Shown: one piece after another, positions 35,200 to 48,000 of the stretch
Numbering within the stretch: the first letter of the stretch is position 1
Layout of the letters: each line of letters starts with the position of its first letter
NCBI GenBank assembly: GCA_001939145.1
Contig: LSRX01000339.1
Coordinates: 465,953 to 529,952 of the forward strand
Direction: 5' to 3'
Length of the DNA stretch: 64,000 nt
DNA from: Symbiodinium microadriaticum
Lineage: Eukaryota; Sar; Dinophyceae; Suessiales; Symbiodiniaceae
The notes under the pieces: generated by a model
The model's input: only the letters and a program-made list of their open reading frames with translations
What the model was told of the DNA's origin: nothing
Databases searched by the model: none
Translations under genes and position numbers: made by a program

Positions 35200-35630
35200 G
35201 GCTCGTATGGTAGGAGCATGTGAGTGTCGGGTTGAGGTTAGGGCTGGGCTTCGTCGTTCTGCTTGCGGGCGTTGGGAATTCCTCGAGTCCTCATAATTGG
35301 TCACCGGAAAGGCTCCACCCTAGAGGTATTCCCACTCAGCAGGAGGAAAAGGGCCTTCAACAAAGAATCCCTAAGCCCTAAGCCCTAAAATCGCTGGATT
35401 TTTGACCTTACGGTTGTTCGATGAACTTCGGGGTGGTTTGGGGTGTGCATGGTTTGCGAAAGGTGTAGATGTGGCAGGGGTTGCCAGCCGTCCCAGGAAG
35501 ACATGTGAACGTAGGATTGCTGCGCTACAGAGGTGCTAGGTTTCTCGGAGTCGAGTCGAGCGTTGAAGAGCTGTGCAAGATCTGAAGTCTTGGGGACGGT
35601 CATGGCCGCGTGATGTTGTGGTTGCGTCAC
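35200..35630. other. Spacer
   Basis: Nothing recognised between the telomere-like array and the triplet repeat. Confidence 0.4.
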
Positions 35631-35636
35631 GGTTGT

Positions 35637-35661
35637 GAAGATGATGATGATGATGTTGATG

Positions 35662-35693
<32 letters not shown>

Positions 35694-35748
35694 CATGATG
35701 GTGATGATGACGGTGATGACGACGAGGATGATGGTAGTAACGTCGTGC

Positions 35749-35799
<51 letters not shown>

Positions 35800-35865
35800 T
35801 GTACGTATGTATGTATGTAAGTAAGTAAGTAAGGAAGGAAGGAAGGAAGGAAGGAAGGAAGGTTT
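35637..35865. repeat. Compound microsatellite (GAT)n-(AT)n-(GTAT)n-(GGAA)n
   Basis: Four different simple repeats abut one another: GAT triplets (35637-35735), AT (35748-35772), GTAT (about 35773-35830) and GGAA (about 35831-35863). Confidence 0.95.
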
Positions 35866-35953
35866 GCGGATGTGATGACATATAACTTTGGTAAATGCGA
35901 CGACGATTAGAAGTTAAATGAGTGCTCTCCCATGTCTCGGGCGATGCCTGCAG

Positions 35954-36193
35954 GTACTGCAAGCAGCATCCCACCTCCGCCCCCGGGACCTCCACCCGGC
36001 CCCCCACCGGGGCCCCCACCTGGGCCCCCGGAGTTCGAAATCGGGATTGAAGCATCGAGTTTACCCATAGTAGGCCCTTAAGTAGCTCCTTTTCATGGTT
36101 TATATTTAGAATCCGAAAACGTANCACCTGGGCCCCCACCCGGTCCACCCCCGAAAGCTGCGCCGATGCCGACTCCGATCACGCCAGCCCCAG
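35954..36193 (+). CDS. Proline-rich exon(s), split by an N join
   Basis: After TGCCTGCAG, a Gly/Pro repeat reads TASSIPPPPPGPPPGPP and on to about 36031. After the N at 36124, similar sequence resumes (PPGPPPGPPPKAAPMPTPI, then TPAPG) up to a GC or GA donor near 36193. Such repeats are typical SH3/WW/profilin ligands or linkers. The ninety bases between are not proline-rich and contain a stop, so the N probably joins two copies of one exon or two repeat exons. Confidence 0.4.
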
Positions 36194-36199
36194 GCCAGG

Positions 36200-37700
36200 A
36201 TCTTAGACACTTCTTAAGACCCTAAAAGCGTGCTGGGCTTCGAGGCAGGCAACAACGACATTCTTGGTACTGCAGGCACTGCAATCATTCAGACTTGCAG
36301 CAATCATACACCAGAGCTGTCACACGAATCCTTGTTCTCCTCTCTGTCGGCAGCTCTTTGTTTTCCATCCTTCTCCTCATCATCAAAGTGCCCCTTACAT
36401 CCCCTTACTATCATGGTACGCTTAGTATGGTACCCCGGCCCCAATAATCGTGCCCCAATAATGGTGCCCTGAGACTTAATCATAGTCCCGTGTCTGTTGG
36501 CTTGCGGGAAATATCGGGTTGCTGGAGCGGGGAGACCTGGGACTAGGCACTTGCCTAGAGCTTTTGGGTTTGGAGCTCTCGAGGCTTGGGGCCTAAGGTT
36601 TTTCTGGGGCTTTCTTGTGCGTTTGGGGTGCCAGGAATCGCAAGGATGATCTGAGAAAGAAGCTTGACTTGTGAAGCTTTGGTGGGTTGAGATCTGCCCG
36701 ACTCCCAGCTCCTGCAAGGGTGGCTCCCTTGCTCTTCCGTCAACCTTTCGTCGCAGAACGCATGCAAGCCATATCAGCGTCCCTAACAAGCACGAAGGCA
36801 AGCATTAACCTGTGTGTACGCAAGCCACTCCTTCTTGCACTACGGGTCACATTTTTGAGAGTATACGTGATGTGAGCAAGCAGCCCCATGATGCATGCAA
36901 GGAACGGCGCCTTTGTGCCCGCCTCCCGAAGAAGAGCCAAGAACGCCCACGAAGCGAGGCCCGAAATCTCCGCGGAAGTCTGGGTCCGGGTGTCGGTTGC
37001 AGTGCGTTTTTCCTTCTCCTCGTGGATAAAGCCCTGCTTCACGAGGAATCCCCTGATTGCTCAGGGCCCCCAAACAGAAGGCCCGGGTTGTCGGCCTTGT
37101 GTTATGAGCGAAGGCCCAGTTAGGGGCAGGACAGTGATGGACAGGTGCAAGGCATAGGACTTTTGTGGGCGTTGCGAGAGGCTTCGCAATTCAACGAGGG
37201 TGTTCAAGTGAGGGTACATGAGGGTCGTCTATTTTGAACTCCAATCCTCCATAACCAGGAATATCGTGATTCCTTCAGATTCTGTGTGTGTGTGTGTGTC
37301 TGCGCACGGAGAGCGGCGGTGGAGCTCGCCGCCAGGATGGGCGAGCATTGTTCTGTCAAGCTCACGGTTCTTGTGGCAGTGGAAGGGATCTTTTGGTTTG
37401 GGATCTCACGTCTAAGTTGTTGGTGGTTCTGGGTCACGGCTTAGGTCCTGGGACTCTGGAGATCCCTGAAGTCTAGAGTCTGTCGCAGAGTCTGGCTTTG
37501 GAGAGCGACGTCCCCTCAAAAAGGGCCGCCTGCCCACCAAAGGAGCAGCACCAAGCCACCTCACCCCTCCCAAATCCCTTCGAACCACATACTAGTGATG
37601 CAAGTGTTGTCACGACCCAGAAAGAAGGCCGCATGAGTCCAAGCCGACGCTCCACCTGAATTCCATACCTTCCTGGAAGCTTCGCTGTTTTGCAGGGCGG
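36200..37700. other. Spacer
   Basis: No gene called. A tandem CCCCAATAAT-type motif lies at about 36432-36465, and (TG)n at about 37283-37298. Confidence 0.4.
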
Positions 37701-37729
37701 TCTCAGCTCACGCAAGATTCCCCCACGGC

Positions 37730-37905
37730 GCAGAAGAAGACCCGCCTGGGTGCCAAGTTGCTACGGGAGCGGTTTTCTCGAGGGATGCTTCAGAGAGAGG
37801 GCGATCGTGCTAACACTGTTAACGATGCTGATGCTGATGCTGATGCTAATGATGGTGATGATGATGATGGTGATCATCATCGTCATCATCATCATCGTAC
37901 ACAAT
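37730..37905 (+). repeat. Dispersed element with a GAT/ATG microsatellite tail, copy 1
   Basis: The head 37730-37796 (GCAGAAGAAGACCCGCCTGG, GGTGCCAAG, GGGAGCGG, TTCTCGAGGGATGCTTC) matches 50300-50364. In both copies it is followed within a few dozen bases by a GAT/ATG triplet array. A fixed head plus a variable simple tail is the layout of many SINE-like or microsatellite-seeding elements. Confidence 0.65.
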
Positions 37906-37909
37906 TGGC

Positions 37910-39500
37910 CCACACCATGCAGATCCCTCGTCACGAATGCCCTCCGGAGTGTGATTCTTGAGGATGCCAATCACCGGGCGTCGTCGTTCGCGCGAAGAGC
38001 ATGCCTGTGGCCGCTGCCACTTCGCAGGACATGTCAAAGCCAGGCTGGGATAGTTTGATGGTGTGATGGGAAGTACAGGGTTTTCTCGCTATATATGTGA
38101 TGTCAAAGTAAGGTCTTGCAAGGCTTTCATACAGATTCAAAGAGACTTATAGATAAGGTAGCACTTACCACGGGGTTTAATTATACAGCTTGCCAAAAGT
38201 CTGAAGCAGTTTCCAGGGTTGCGATCGTGATGTCGACAGGGGCTGTACAGGATTCATAAGTGTCTTCATGCCGTTGCGCATCTCTCCACCGAGTTTGGGG
38301 CGAAGGTGTCCAGGCTTTTGTAAGAGCCCTTTGGGTTTAGCGGTGTTTTGTAATCCACAGCCGAAGGCCCTCACGAGACATGGGTGAAGCGTCTTCCCTG
38401 AAGACGAACATCACCCCCCAAAACGTTCTGGGTACCTTTATAAACACTCCAAACGCCCTCCGAGCACACCGTCAAAAATCGGAATTGCTGGCCTGAACCC
38501 TCCGAAAGCCCAGCCGTGTTCCAGTCCCATTGCCGCCACCTGGGCCGCCGCCTGCAGAGAAAACACCAGGCCGAAGCGAGAGGGCAAATGGGCTGGCTTG
38601 GCTTCTCCTGGGGGGGTTGGTTTCAGCAGCTTCGATGCATCCGGTGATGTTACAAAGCAGTTCAACATAAGACGAGCCTAGTAAGCGCTCCCCGACCCGG
38701 TGCACACTTCAGTCTACGCTCTCCCCCGCACCTTCCCGAAGAAGGAGCTGAGACTCAGGAACTCAGGCCCCACAAAGCTGAACGGATTTTGAGTTGAGGC
38801 TGCGCGGAGTTTCGTGATTTGCCGGGGAGGGTGTTTGCATGCGTGCTGGGTTCAGAAATGTTCTGCCGTAAGCACGGCTTGAACCCCAGGCACTCGACAA
38901 TGAAGCCCTGACACCCTTGTTCAAAAGTTAGTCGAAGCTGCCAGTCTCCAAACCCCAAAGCGCAAAAGCCCTGAACCCTGAAGCCGTCTAATCCAAATCC
39001 TGCCACTCGGGAGGCGTCCCTGAACCTCCAACACCGCAAAAGCAGCTGGGCCCCCAGCCTCTGCCTTTGCAAAATCATACCAGCATGGATTGAACATATC
39101 TAGCTTATTGCGACAGGGGTAGTGAATTCCTAAGCATAGTACAAACATACTGTATAAGAGGCATTGAACTCTGATCTGAGTATATTATGATTACAACATT
39201 TGAGGCTAATCCCAATTAAAATCCATGATGGAACCTTTGCCCAGTTTGGGATGATAATACCACCTTAGGGAATACGGATGGGGTAATTGGCTATTCCTAT
39301 ACTGGTAATGGGGAAGTAGTGGTGATGTAGTTGGTGAGATGTAGCGGGAGTATACGAATAATCTTCTAAAGGGTCGACTGGTGGCATGATTACCAAAACG
39401 GGCAAGGGTTCTGCTAACTGTTTCTTCCCGTCCTTGTACGACTTAGTTCCGCACCCCAAGAGAGATGTTTGCCTTAGCTCCATGCCCGGCACCGTTACAT
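37910..39500. other. Spacer
   Basis: No gene assigned. Degenerate CCCTGAA/CCCTAAA words are common in this stretch. Confidence 0.4.
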
Positions 39501-39509
39501 GATGCTGAG

Positions 39510-40053
39510 GGTGACAAAGACCGAGCCGAACGACTGGGATAACTGGCACGCCACCGAGAACTGGACGCATAAGCTTGGCCTTGGTTTTCTTTTTGGGGGT
39601 TTTGGGTGATTGGTCCTTGAGTTCACCGCATCACGTTTACGCGCTCGATGTGTTTTCTGAAGATGTGTGTCGACTCAAAGTCTTTAGCTTGAGATTCCAC
39701 GCTATTACACATGACCAGCGTATGGATAAACCTACATGGACACTCAAGTTGCCCGATTCTGTCCGATCCACATCTTGTGCGGAGTTTCGACTTTGAAGGC
39801 CAAACCTGCAATGACGAAGATGCTTTCTTGGTTTTCTGTTGTACCTCCGCCAGTATCTTTGCTCGACTCGTCTTCTGTACTTGATGTTGGCAAGCTGGAT
39901 GTGACTAAAGCCTTGTGGTTCGAGAGTTGCCAGTGGAGGCAAAGCCAGGATGACTGGGGCCAATGGAACGAGTGGGAAGAGGCGTCGTGGTATGCGCCGC
40001 GTGCTCGGATCCAAGTGGAGTCCGGATTGTACGTCATCCTTGTAGACTACTGA
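39510..40053 (+). CDS. Exons of an unknown Trp-rich protein
   Basis: The segment 39510-39566 encodes VTKTEPNDWDNWHATENW and ends at a GC donor. A second W-rich open stretch at about 39898-40053 encodes LWFESCQWRQSQDDWGQWNE, then WEEASWYAPRARIQ, and ends in a stop. The first is homologous to 50891-50962 and part of the following DNA is also shared (GTGTGTCGACTC, AAGTCTTTA). The family is not recognised. The recurring D-W-x-x-W spacing suggests a short Trp-based repeat. Confidence 0.4.
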
Positions 40054-40645
40054 CTTCTCTCTTCGAGGGAACACCCTATACACTAAACTTTCAACCGTAG
40101 ACTAGGAGCAGTAGCCGGGGTGTGATGCGGCCTGCACTGCGTAAACATGCCTCTTGCGCATGAAGTTTCGAGTCGGCATGTTCAACCTTCGTCTTCATGG
40201 CGCATGGTTGAACTCCATGTTCATGGTCCAGCTCAGCATGCCATCATCGAATCATCGCGCCACCACCATCGAATCATCGTCATCATGACTGCGGTCTCAG
40301 TCGCTCAGGGAAGCAGGCGAGCCTGCCGCCGGCTGGCAGGACGTGGAGACTCCGGATCCAGCGCCCGGTGCCTAAAGCGCGACGTGCCCATAAAACCCGA
40401 ATACCCAGTCATAATATGGCAGAGACTCCTTGTCTCGTAGTGTACATTCCGTATCGTTGAGGATGGCGGAGAGTTTGTTCTTCTTTTCAAGTCTTCGTCG
40501 GTTGCAGGTTTGTTGGAAAGGTGTCCTGAGGTTCTGAGTTCTGGGTTTGGCCTCGCCCCGTAGATACTTCAGGTTTAGGGTTTAGGGTTTACAGCGCTTC
40601 TGCATTGAGGGTGCATCGTCTCCTGTTCGTTGCTTCTTCTGGCAG

Positions 40646-40890
40646 CTTGCTACAGTGCCCGAGCCCAGATTCTGAAGATACCGCTTTCGCAAGGCCTGGC
40701 ATCCCACCATCCGCCAGCGAACTGGAAGCATTTGGGCTTCTGCCACCTCCGCAGCCACCTCCACAGGCACAGTTGGGGTGAGCTTCTGGCGATTTAGGCG
40801 GCTCTGTATACACCCTTTGAGCTGAAGGGTGCCAAGGACCGACCTGTATTGAACATGATCAGCACCTTTGAAAAATCAAAAGACATACCT
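40646..40890 (+). CDS. Pro/Gln-rich exon and following exon-like segment, unknown protein
   Basis: The segment 40646-40777, after TTCTTCTGGCAG and before GTGAGC, encodes QCPSPDSEDTAFARPGIPPS, ASELEAFGLLPPPQPPPQ. Twenty bases later, after GATTTAG, 40798 to about 40890 encodes AALYTPFELKGAKDRPVLNM, ISTFEKSKDIPL before GTATCG. Both look coding, but a 20-base gap is too short for a normal intron and the phases do not join. Either the two parts belong to different isoforms or a frameshift separates them. Confidence 0.35.
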
Positions 40891-41099
40891 TTGGTATCGC
40901 GAGAATGGGAAAAGTCGACCCTTGAAGCTTTTCACACCGGAAAGAGTGCGAGGAGGCGTGCTTTGGCCTCTGTTTTGGAGCTTCTGGGAGGGAGTCGGAG
41001 TCTGTGGTCTCGGGGCGACGGGCTTCGACTTCCTAAAAGGCTGCATCTGCCGAGTCGGTTTGCATGTCTTGACTAAAGCATATATTTGAGACGTGGCCC

Positions 41100-44000
41100 G
41101 GTGCGCCAGGCGAAAAAGACGACTCGAAAGCCAATCCCACCTCAAATGCCGCAGCACTCCCCCCCCCCCAACCCCCACCGGCTCCAAGTGCCATCGGAAT
41201 TCTAGACCCGAAACGGAATCGAACTTGAACCATCAGCAGCTCAGTGCTTATCTAGCCGATGTCAAGAGTTTAACCAAAGTAGCGCCAACGCTTCGGTGCA
41301 GGGTTCAGGGCTTGCGGGAGGCTTTATGGTTTTGGGGGGTTTTTCGCACCCCTGCAAACCTGAGACTGCACCCCGATCCTAGGAACCCGACATGGAAAGT
41401 TGAATCGCCAGGAGCATCACACCGGTTTCCGCAACTCCCTCAGCGCAACCCGCCATGAAGCCTCGCACATTACAGCCAACAGCCTCACGCCCTGAAAGCC
41501 GAAAACCCCTTGTGCAGAAGGTCAACAGCATGCCAGCAGTCGGCCAGCCGTGCCCAAAGGAAGGCAGTTGTGCTCTGAAGACACGGTGTAGATCGGATTC
41601 GGGGATTTTCGGGGTGAGCCCAGCTTCTGAGTTAAGCACCTTGGGGCCTCCAGGCTTCGGAAGTGTGTAGGGAACGATCTTCGGCAGAGGGCTTGCCTAA
41701 ACACGCGAAGACCGGAGTCCGAGATGTCTAATGCACTGCATGCACTATGAAATGCCCATGCACACGATGCAGACGACACATGTAACACGTAGGGCGCGAG
41801 CATGCCGGACAAACGCTGCGCACACAAGACGTGTATTCAACAATTTAGCATCTTGAATTGGGAACCTGCCGACTACGCAAGCGACGTCCGATTACACTTA
41901 CTTACTGTAAGCCTGCTGGCGGTTTCGTGTGCAGGAAAGTCTTTTTTTTGAGTTGATTCAGCTGCAAGATAAACCCTGAAGCCGCCAGCGCCCGATAAAG
42001 CCTTAAATCCCGTAGCCCTGATAGAATATGCTGTGACTGCCAGTTTTGGGCACCCCGACGCGTCGACGCCGTGGCATGTCGGCAGGTGGAGTCAGGGGTG
42101 GGAGGGTTTCGGACGTAGGGTTCAGGGCTTGGGGTCTTGAGGATTCAGGGGCTTTGGGTATTTGGGGCTTAGGGCTTAGGATTGAGGGTGTACGGTATTA
42201 GCTTGGTGTGTTTAGGGTCTCAGGCATTTCGGATGTAGGGTTCAGGGTCGAAGGCTTAAGGCATTCACGCGCGGGATTCATGGCCCTTTGGCTACATCGG
42301 GACCTCCCCGACCCGAGCTTCGCGTATGTGTGGCTTCTCAAATTCCGGATGGAGGGTTTAAGGCTTTTAGGGCTTTTAGCGTTTTTTGGGGTTTTTAGGG
42401 TTTAAATAGGGTTTCAGTGTAGGATGTGCGGAATACTCGAAGCCGGGAGCGAGGGAAGGTTGAGATCCGACATCCGTGGGAGCCTTCGCCGCGGCGCATG
42501 GTTTGGATATCGTCCAAACCCTTCGTGCAGAGACTCACGGCGTCTTCCATGAAGAGAAAAGGTAGGGCCTAAGGCCCAATGTAGGGGTTCTGTATGAGAT
42601 GGTTTGGACTTAGAGGGTGCGAAACCACACTGTTACCATCGGCCCAATGTTGTTACACAATGACAACGGCGACAAGTGGGTCTTGGACAAACATACGTGT
42701 GGGGCAGGCGAGACTCACCGGATGCGCCGGTGGCACGAGTGTGGGCAACACCGGATGGTGGAAGTCCAGCCAGAAGTTTCAGCCCGGAAGCCTTGTACAA
42801 GCCAATACACTTCAGGACGGACCTGAAAACCCAAAGCTTGTTATCAATTTCCCAATTCTGTTTGCACGCGCTCGAAAACCCCGGAGCCGTGTGAGCTTTT
42901 CCTGGGCCCGCCTGCACACCAGGGGTCTCTCACAAGTGGTGCGCAGGTCGTTTGGAACAATGTCATGATTCCTTGACAGCATCGGGTTTACAGCGCGGGG
43001 ACATTGGGAACCCCGCTCAGAATTCAAAGGACGGCATGGACGGAGGAGCCTGCACAGTGCAGGTTGCCGGTACAGAGATACATCTACGCCTAAACCTGAT
43101 TCCAAAAATGCAGCCCCCCTTGACTTAGAACCCCCCTCTGTATGGCAGCAGCTGCAAAGGCAAATCTTCCGGGTACTGGTAGTGAGCTGCAATAGGGCTA
43201 TGAGAACATGGTTCGGAGAAGTCTTTGCTGTAACTGCGCAGATACAGAATCCAATATGTAGATGCATACAACATTCATTACAGAAATAAACAATGATATA
43301 TGAAAACAACATTTAAAAGAAAAGGTTGCACACAAATTTCACCTGGGATTTGGCATCGACTCGAAGCCTCCTAAGCAAAGGCTTTCAACTTTGACAGGCC
43401 TCTTACTGTAGTGGCCTGTTCGAAATCGAGCCCCTTCCGAACACAGAGTTTTCGGAATGCAAGGGCGTGCCCGCAGTCGAACGCCGGCGAGGGGTCGTCC
43501 GGAGCTCGGTCAAAGTCGATAGGCGCTGAGCGTCTGCAAAGCAGAGCGGTGCACTTTGTGCTCTTGAAGCTGATGTCATGCCTACTGCTACCAGCAGCAA
43601 CAACAACAACAACAACAACAACTGCTATTACTGCTACTGCTGCTACTGCCGCCGTTGCCACTTGACTTTACTCCCTAAACCTGAGAGCCCCACACACTCC
43701 AACTGAAGCGCTGTAGATCCTAAATCATAAACAGGTATTGATTTCGTGAGCTTTATGGGCCGCAGAGTGCTTCAAACGCTAAGGTCGCAGCCCCAACCGT
43801 GGGCGAAGCATGTGCAGATCGGCGCCGTGGCTGCGAGGTTTTGGGTTCAAGGGTTATGGTTGAGGCAGCACGGGTTGCCTCGACGATGCCCGACGGCGTC
43901 TAGACTTCTAGGCTCTAGTTGGGAGGGATTGGAGCTGCCTGAGAGCCTGCCCTGGCAAGATCCGACATCAACATCCGTACCCACCTGTAGCCGAGAGTCG

Positions 44001-44640
44001 GAAAGCGCATTGAAGCACCGAGCCCCGGCCCCGGGTCTGCCCAGAAACGCCATCCTACAGATTTGACCTGCCCTGAATTCGGCTTGATAACCCCAGATGA
44101 TCCGAAGCTTTCCAAGCTCTTCAAAAAGCCACAGTGATTGAGTAAAGGATACCACTCAGAGACAGGAATAAGAGCTGAAATGTGGGTTGAGTTCCTGCGG
44201 TGAGGTGGCTCGTGAGCACGGGCCGACCTCGCAGGTTGCAGGTGGGAGATCTTTTCGAGCTTCTGGGTTCGGTGCTTGGTTTGTTTTTGTTTTTGCTTGT
44301 TTTGTTCTGTGGAGTTCCTTTAAGAGTAGCTTTGAGGAGCTTGCATAAGCGTTTCATGAAGGGTGTTCCTCAGGAGCTCTATATCACATGGTTGTTATAA
44401 GCCCAAGTGGTTGTTGAACATGTAACTTCGGTTTGGGCTTGTAGGTTCTTTGGTTTAGGGAACTTGATTCTCGTACGGTTTATTATAGGAGGACAGAGGA
44501 GCTTTTTTACGGAATACCGGGCGCGTTTCGGGGTTCCTGGCAGGAACTTGTTTGAACCAAGTTACCCTGACTTAGGACTTGGGGGTTATGCAGGTTCCTT
44601 GTAGCATGGTTATCGTGTTTTAATGGGTTCAGCGCTACTG
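41100..44640. other. Spacer
   Basis: No gene assigned. Contains many GGGTTTAGG-like words (about 42100-42420) and a CAA/CTA triplet run (43597-43660). Confidence 0.4.
43597..43660. repeat. CAA / CTA-CTG trinucleotide run
   Basis: CAA repeats pass into CTATTACTGCTACTG triplets. Confidence 0.85.
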
Positions 44641-45099
44641 AGCTTAAGCCAACTTAGACTGAGCCTGTGGGCCGAGGCTGCGAGTTGTTGGGTTTTTTCC
44701 ACCAGAAAGGGAGCCATGAAGATTTCATCATCAGCTTCCAGCTGTAGGCTTTGAGCCACACCAGGCAGTTGCGATGAACAGAATGATGATCACTGGTTAG
44801 AGCAAAGACAGGGTAGACGTAGTCCTGGACTGCATGAATGCAGAACGGACATAGCATATTGCACATGTAATCCGAATGATAGCAGTCGTGCCAAGCACCA
44901 CCCTGCAGACGGCTCGTGAACACCATTCCGATTAGACGAGTGAGAATTTCAATAATCATAGCAACAGTCGTGTCGATGATCAGATAAGAATAGGCCAACC
45001 GGCGTCGTTTTACAGGATCGCCTGTGCTGCTGGCAGTCGAGTGTCGGACGCCAACTAAACCCTGAGCCCTAAACCCCAACACCTTCAACAGCAGCTACA

Positions 45100-48000
45100 G
45101 CATCGAAAGTGATGGTCGTCGTCATGTCTCCAGACAGGCGCGAACGAAGCGCAGTCGACTGAACCCAGCGAGGCGCGGAAAGGGGCCTCAAAGAGTAAAA
45201 CCAGTTTCATGTAGGGTTCGGGAGCCGTTTTTTGGTGGCTTTGGGATTTTGGGATTCGGGCCCCGGCGCTTCTGACTTGTACATACAGTGATTAGGCTCA
45301 GAAGTGCTGAGGCCCAAGGTTGAGATGATGCGATGGTGTGGACCAGTTCACATGCGACGGCATACCAAAGTTGGCGTTGAGTTCAGAAATCCGCACCCCT
45401 AGTCCTCCAGCCCAAAACCTTGAGTCAGACGAGACTCAACCCATTAAAGCTAAAGGCAAAAATGCACGGCTACATCCCCAGATATATCCCGAGCCCACGG
45501 AGAGGCAGTTGCCTGGGACTTGGTGGACCTTCTTCAGACCGTCCCAGGCTTAACTGTTGGGAACGCGGAAGATGAGGCAAGTCATGGCAGTCTTGACGGG
45601 GCGCAGGTGTCTACTAACTCGGTTTCGAGTTTCAACCTTCGATGTTTGACCAAGTCACCCTGGGTCACTCCAGCAAGATGACAAGAGCATAGAAGCCAGG
45701 CCCCGTTCCCGGGCAGCAGAGGTGCCCGGATTGTTCTTTACCAGCCCTCCAAAACCTGACCGGCGCCCTTCCCGCTTTGATTCGCGGGAGGTGGTGAAGG
45801 AGTGAGTTCCCTGAGTACGTGTGCTCTTCTGCAATCGCCGAGCCCGGCATGCTGGCTTCATAGCCTGCCATAGCCACGTCAAAAGCGAAACCGCGAGTAT
45901 AGAAGTGATCGCAGCAACGCCGGCGCCAAGAAGTCTTCAGTGGTTTCGACGTGTTTCGACCATTGTGCAGAAACAGCCTTGCCTCTGCCCCGAACGGAAG
46001 GGCCCTGAGTATCACAGATCCTGAGGTGCTCAAATTGGATCGATCCGCCAGTGCAGCTTTGCGCCTGCTTCCTTTGCACCAGGCTCTGTGCAAAAGGGGT
46101 TAGTAGGAGCTTTCGCTTAGAGGCTCTCGGGGTCTCCCAGAGCTTAGAAAGCTTAGGCTCCGTGTTCCTTTTCAGGCGGATTTCCGGTTAAGCCAGCTCC
46201 ATTTCTGCACTTCTCGCTTCGACCGGTCTGTTAATGCCATGCTGACAAAGTTGATGTTCAGTACGACCTTCAGGTTACTGCCTTCCACCCCTGAAAGCCC
46301 GGACAAGGTTGAACCCCTGAAATCTAAACCCCTAAAACCCCCCTAGGCCCCCCTAGGCCCTCTAGCGCGACAGGCCCGGGATGCCCTGGCCAAAGCCTTG
46401 CACGACGAGCCGCTGATCTCAACTCTGTGTCCTTGTCGTCCCATGCTATGCCTATAGGGTGAAACGTATGCTATACCCCATGTAGTCCCTTTAAATTCCA
46501 TACCGAGCCCTTCCCATTTTGGCGGGAGCGTCATTCGGTTGCCATCCCGATCCATATTGAGCTTCAGTTAAGATGTGTGCTTTTCCGCATTGCATCTCCT
46601 GCCTGCCGATAAATCCCTTCAGCCTGAAGTGTCACCCATGTCCGCCCAGGAGGGTTTTGATTGATGTAGCTCCTACCAACCCTCAAGCCGAACATCTAAA
46701 CCCCAAGCCCTACAGCCCACAGCCCAAGCCGCCTTGGCCCTGCTCTTCACCTTTCGATGCTTCGGGGTTTCTTCGGAGCCTTTCTCTAAGGAATCCCAGC
46801 CGGATCGTCCAGTTGCACTACCGATCCCATCGGCCGCAGGAGGAGGAAGAGGGTTTAGGGTCTTCTTGTATAGAACGTGTTAAAAAAAAACGATGTTGAG
46901 GGGTATGTTATATAATGTTCTAGCAGACTGTCAAGGCCACAGAAAAATATCTGAGCTCTTCTCTTTCTGTGGTACCTAACTCTGTGTCCCAGATTCGCAT
47001 AAAAAAAAGCGGTCCCAGATACTCATGAGCAGAGAGGAAAAACCGACAAATCCCAGGCTCCGCGGATCAGAGTTTAGGGTTTAGGGTTTAGGCCCTTTAG
47101 GGTTTAGGGTTTCAGGGTTTAGGGTAGGGTTCAGGGTTACGTGGTACTCAGAAACGTGGCTCTTGGGATGATATCTCAGAACCCTCAAACCCTAAACCCT
47201 AGATCCTAATCCCTAGACCCTAAACCCTAAACTCCTGGGGTGATATCTCCGCTTCGCAGAGGACCGACCCCTGGACCACAAGGTCTTGCAAGCGATCGAG
47301 ACGCTGCCTCCGGAGCAGGCCTATACAGGGAGTTTAAAGGGGTTTAGGGCTTAAGGGTTTAGGGTTTAGGGCAGTTATAAGTCGGGTTATAAGTAGGGTA
47401 ACTAGAGTTAGAACCCATATTAGGGGGAGTTAAAACCTGCTTATACCGCCCCCAACTGCGAAGAAAACTCCAAAAAATGTTTGCGAAGAAGTGGTGGCCT
47501 CGTCAAGCGGCTCTGATTCCAAAACCTCTGAAGTCAGGATTGCTGCTAGGGCAAGCAAGACAAGATCTCACAGCAAGAACTGGTCTACACCTATGTGCGC
47601 AGCATTCATCCAATCGATGATGGCTGGCGATAGTGCAGTCACTACTCAGCATCACAAGTGTTGCGCCATAGCCGTTGCGTTCGACTGCGCCAAAGCAGAT
47701 CGTCATGCCGCTGTGGTCTGTCAGTAGGCCACGTCTAGCATCGTACTGCAGTGCGATCGAATACAACCCGTTCACTCCACTGTCTGTGGTGTGACTCGAA
47801 TTGAGACTCGACCGTCTTCGCAAAGCCGAATGGTGACATTACTTTCAGGCTCAGCAACTCTTCAAGAAGTTGCCCAAGTCGATGATGCTTGCCTGACCTG
47901 GGATGGGATCCTCCAGTTCAGCACAAAAGCGGGGCGTGACTTCAGTTCAACCGTCTAGATATTTTGATGGGTTCAGAACTGGAGACTGCGCTCTAAGCGA

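Noticed and set aside
40778..40797. A 20-base GT...AG interval as a miniature intron
   Set aside because: Too short for known dinoflagellate splicing, and removal does not restore the reading phase.
44654..45088. A 144-codon hydrophobic frame on the - strand with an acceptor-like site
   Set aside because: No family, no second splice site, and all supported genes are on the + strand. Kept out as unsupported.
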